From NCBI RefSeq assembly GCF_920984675.1, contig NZ_CAKLBV010000049.1, positions 1-34,821 on the forward strand: DNA of 34,821 nucleotides. The letters run 5' to 3'. Of this stretch, positions 34,155 to 34,821 are shown piece after piece. The position numbers and the translations under genes were made by a program. The notes beneath the pieces were generated by a model. It was not told the origin of the DNA and searched no databases. It saw only the letters and a program-made list of their open reading frames with translations. Numbering within the stretch: position 1 is the stretch's first letter; the number at the start of each line of letters is the position of its first letter. The stretch comes from Methylobacterium sp. Leaf118. GTDB taxonomy: Bacteria; Pseudomonadota; Alphaproteobacteria; Rhizobiales; Beijerinckiaceae.

Positions 34155-34610
34155 ATGACCGCGATTCACTGCCTCAACGGGCCGAACCTCAATCTCCTGG
34201 GCACCCGCGAACCGGGCATCTACGGCGCCGCCACGCTCGCCGACATCGAGCGAACCCTGCAGGCGCAGGCGGCCCGCCTCGATATCGCCCTGACCTTCCG
34301 TCAGACGAATCACGAGGGCGAACTGGTGACGTTCGTGCAGGAGGCAGGCGCCGCCGGAGCCGGAGTGCTCCTCAACGCCGCCGCCTACACGCACACATCG
34401 ATCGCGCTGCGGGACGCCATCGCGGGGACTGGCGTGATCGCGGTCGAGATCCATCTCTCGAACGTGCATGCCCGCGAGGAATTCCGCCACGTCTCGCGGA
34501 TCGCCCCCGTCTGCGCCGGGGTGATCTCGGGGCTGGGTCCCTACAGCTACGTTGCGGGGCTCGACGCCCTCGCCCATCTCCTGCGCGAACGGCGCCCGTC
34601 CGCGTCCTGA
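34155..34610 (+). CDS. aroQ: Type II 3-dehydroquinate dehydratase
   Basis: A 151-residue enzyme of the shikimate pathway converting 3-dehydroquinate to 3-dehydroshikimate, normally a dodecamer. Marks are 'LNGPNLNLLGTREPGIYG' with Arg18 and the catalytic Tyr23, 'RQTNHEGELVTFVQEA', 'LLNAAAYTHTSIALRDAI', the catalytic His in 'AVEIHLSNVHAREEFRH', and 'ISGLGPYSYVAGLDALAHLL'. Length fits the family. The accB gene follows after 19 bases, so the two are probably co-transcribed, an arrangement seen in many alphaproteobacteria. Confidence 0.96.
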   Translation: MTAIHCLNGPNLNLLGTREPGIYGAATLADIERTLQAQAARLDIALTFRQTNHEGELVTFVQEAGAAGAGVLLNAAAYTHTSIALRDAIAGTGVIAVEIHLSNVHAREEFRHVSRIAPVCAGVISGLGPYSYVAGLDALAHLLRERRPSAS

Positions 34611-34629
34611 CCTCAAGAACCAAGAGCCG

Positions 34630-34821
34630 ATGGCCAAGAACGAACCCTTCGATCCCGAACTCGTGCGGGAACTCGCCCGGATGGTCGCCGAGACCGATCT
34701 GAGCGAGATCGAGGTCGAGAAGGGCGACCTGCGCATCCGCGTGGTCCGCAAGATCGAAATGGTCTCCGTCCAGGTCGCGCCGCCGGCTCCGGTCGCGGCG
34801 GCGCCCGCCGCGGCGCCACCG
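34630..34821 (+). CDS. accB: Biotin carboxyl carrier protein of acetyl-CoA carboxylase (N-terminal part, runs off the window)
   Basis: The first 64 codons of accB, open to the right edge. The visible part reads 'MAKNEPFDPELVRELARMVA', then 'ETDLSEIEVEKGDLRIRVVR', typical of the BCCP N-terminal domain, and enters the Ala/Pro-rich linker ('APPAPVAAAPAAAPP'). The biotinyl domain with its MKM lysine lies beyond the window. It follows aroQ by 19 bases. accC is expected next, though it is not visible here. Confidence 0.9.
   Translation, partial: MAKNEPFDPELVRELARMVAETDLSEIEVEKGDLRIRVVRKIEMVSVQVAPPAPVAAAPAAAPP

Overview
The window is uniformly GC-rich DNA with short intergenic gaps and gene content typical of an alphaproteobacterium of the Hyphomicrobiales. 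Methylobacterium or a close relative is my best guess. The grounds are a pseudoazurin, an Omp25/31-like outer membrane protein behind a CtrA-type box, an enlarged carB, a trxB-lysR-aroQ-accB order, and TctABC and DUF938 genes. This assignment is inference from gene content; no rRNA or other marker is present.

Layout. (1) 1-6183, minus strand: a peptide-export locus. In transcription order it holds a small protein with a GA-type leader-like motif, two long precursors with 'LEAVNGG' leader ends and Gly/Ala-rich cores, an HlyD-type adaptor, a C39 peptidase/ABC exporter and the start of a second NHLP-type ABC protein that runs off the left edge. This is the most unusual locus in the window. (2) 6422-10585: an SMR efflux protein, a SxxK serine hydrolase, an HdeD-like membrane protein fused to a putative Cys/His hydrolase domain, a lipoprotein and a small membrane protein. 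(3) 10812-14654: a CtrA-type box before an outer membrane beta-barrel, then bioA, a stand-alone receiver protein and a MarR regulator with charged tails. (4) 14759-19165: a small secreted protein, a DUF938 methyltransferase and a tctC-tctB-tctA carboxylate transporter operon. (5) 19333-23763: a tightly overlapping four-gene operon of telA, a solute-binding/VWA lipoprotein, an xpaC-like gene and a second solute-binding-like protein. (6) 23823-25552: two small secreted proteins and pseudoazurin. (7) 25840-34821: housekeeping genes carB, greA, a secreted protein, an ELM1-like gene, trxB, lysR, aroQ and the start of accB.

How genes work together. In region 1, adaptor and exporter genes overlap (4 and 11 bases) and are probably translationally coupled. 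The C39 domain should cut the precursors after Gly-Gly during export. Strong hairpins separate the precursor genes from the transporter genes, which would let peptide mRNA exceed transporter mRNA. No post-translational modification enzyme is visible, although the locus continues to the left. In region 5 the ATGA/TTGA overlaps point to one functional unit at the cell envelope. No tRNA, rRNA, CRISPR array, insertion sequence or phage gene was recognised.
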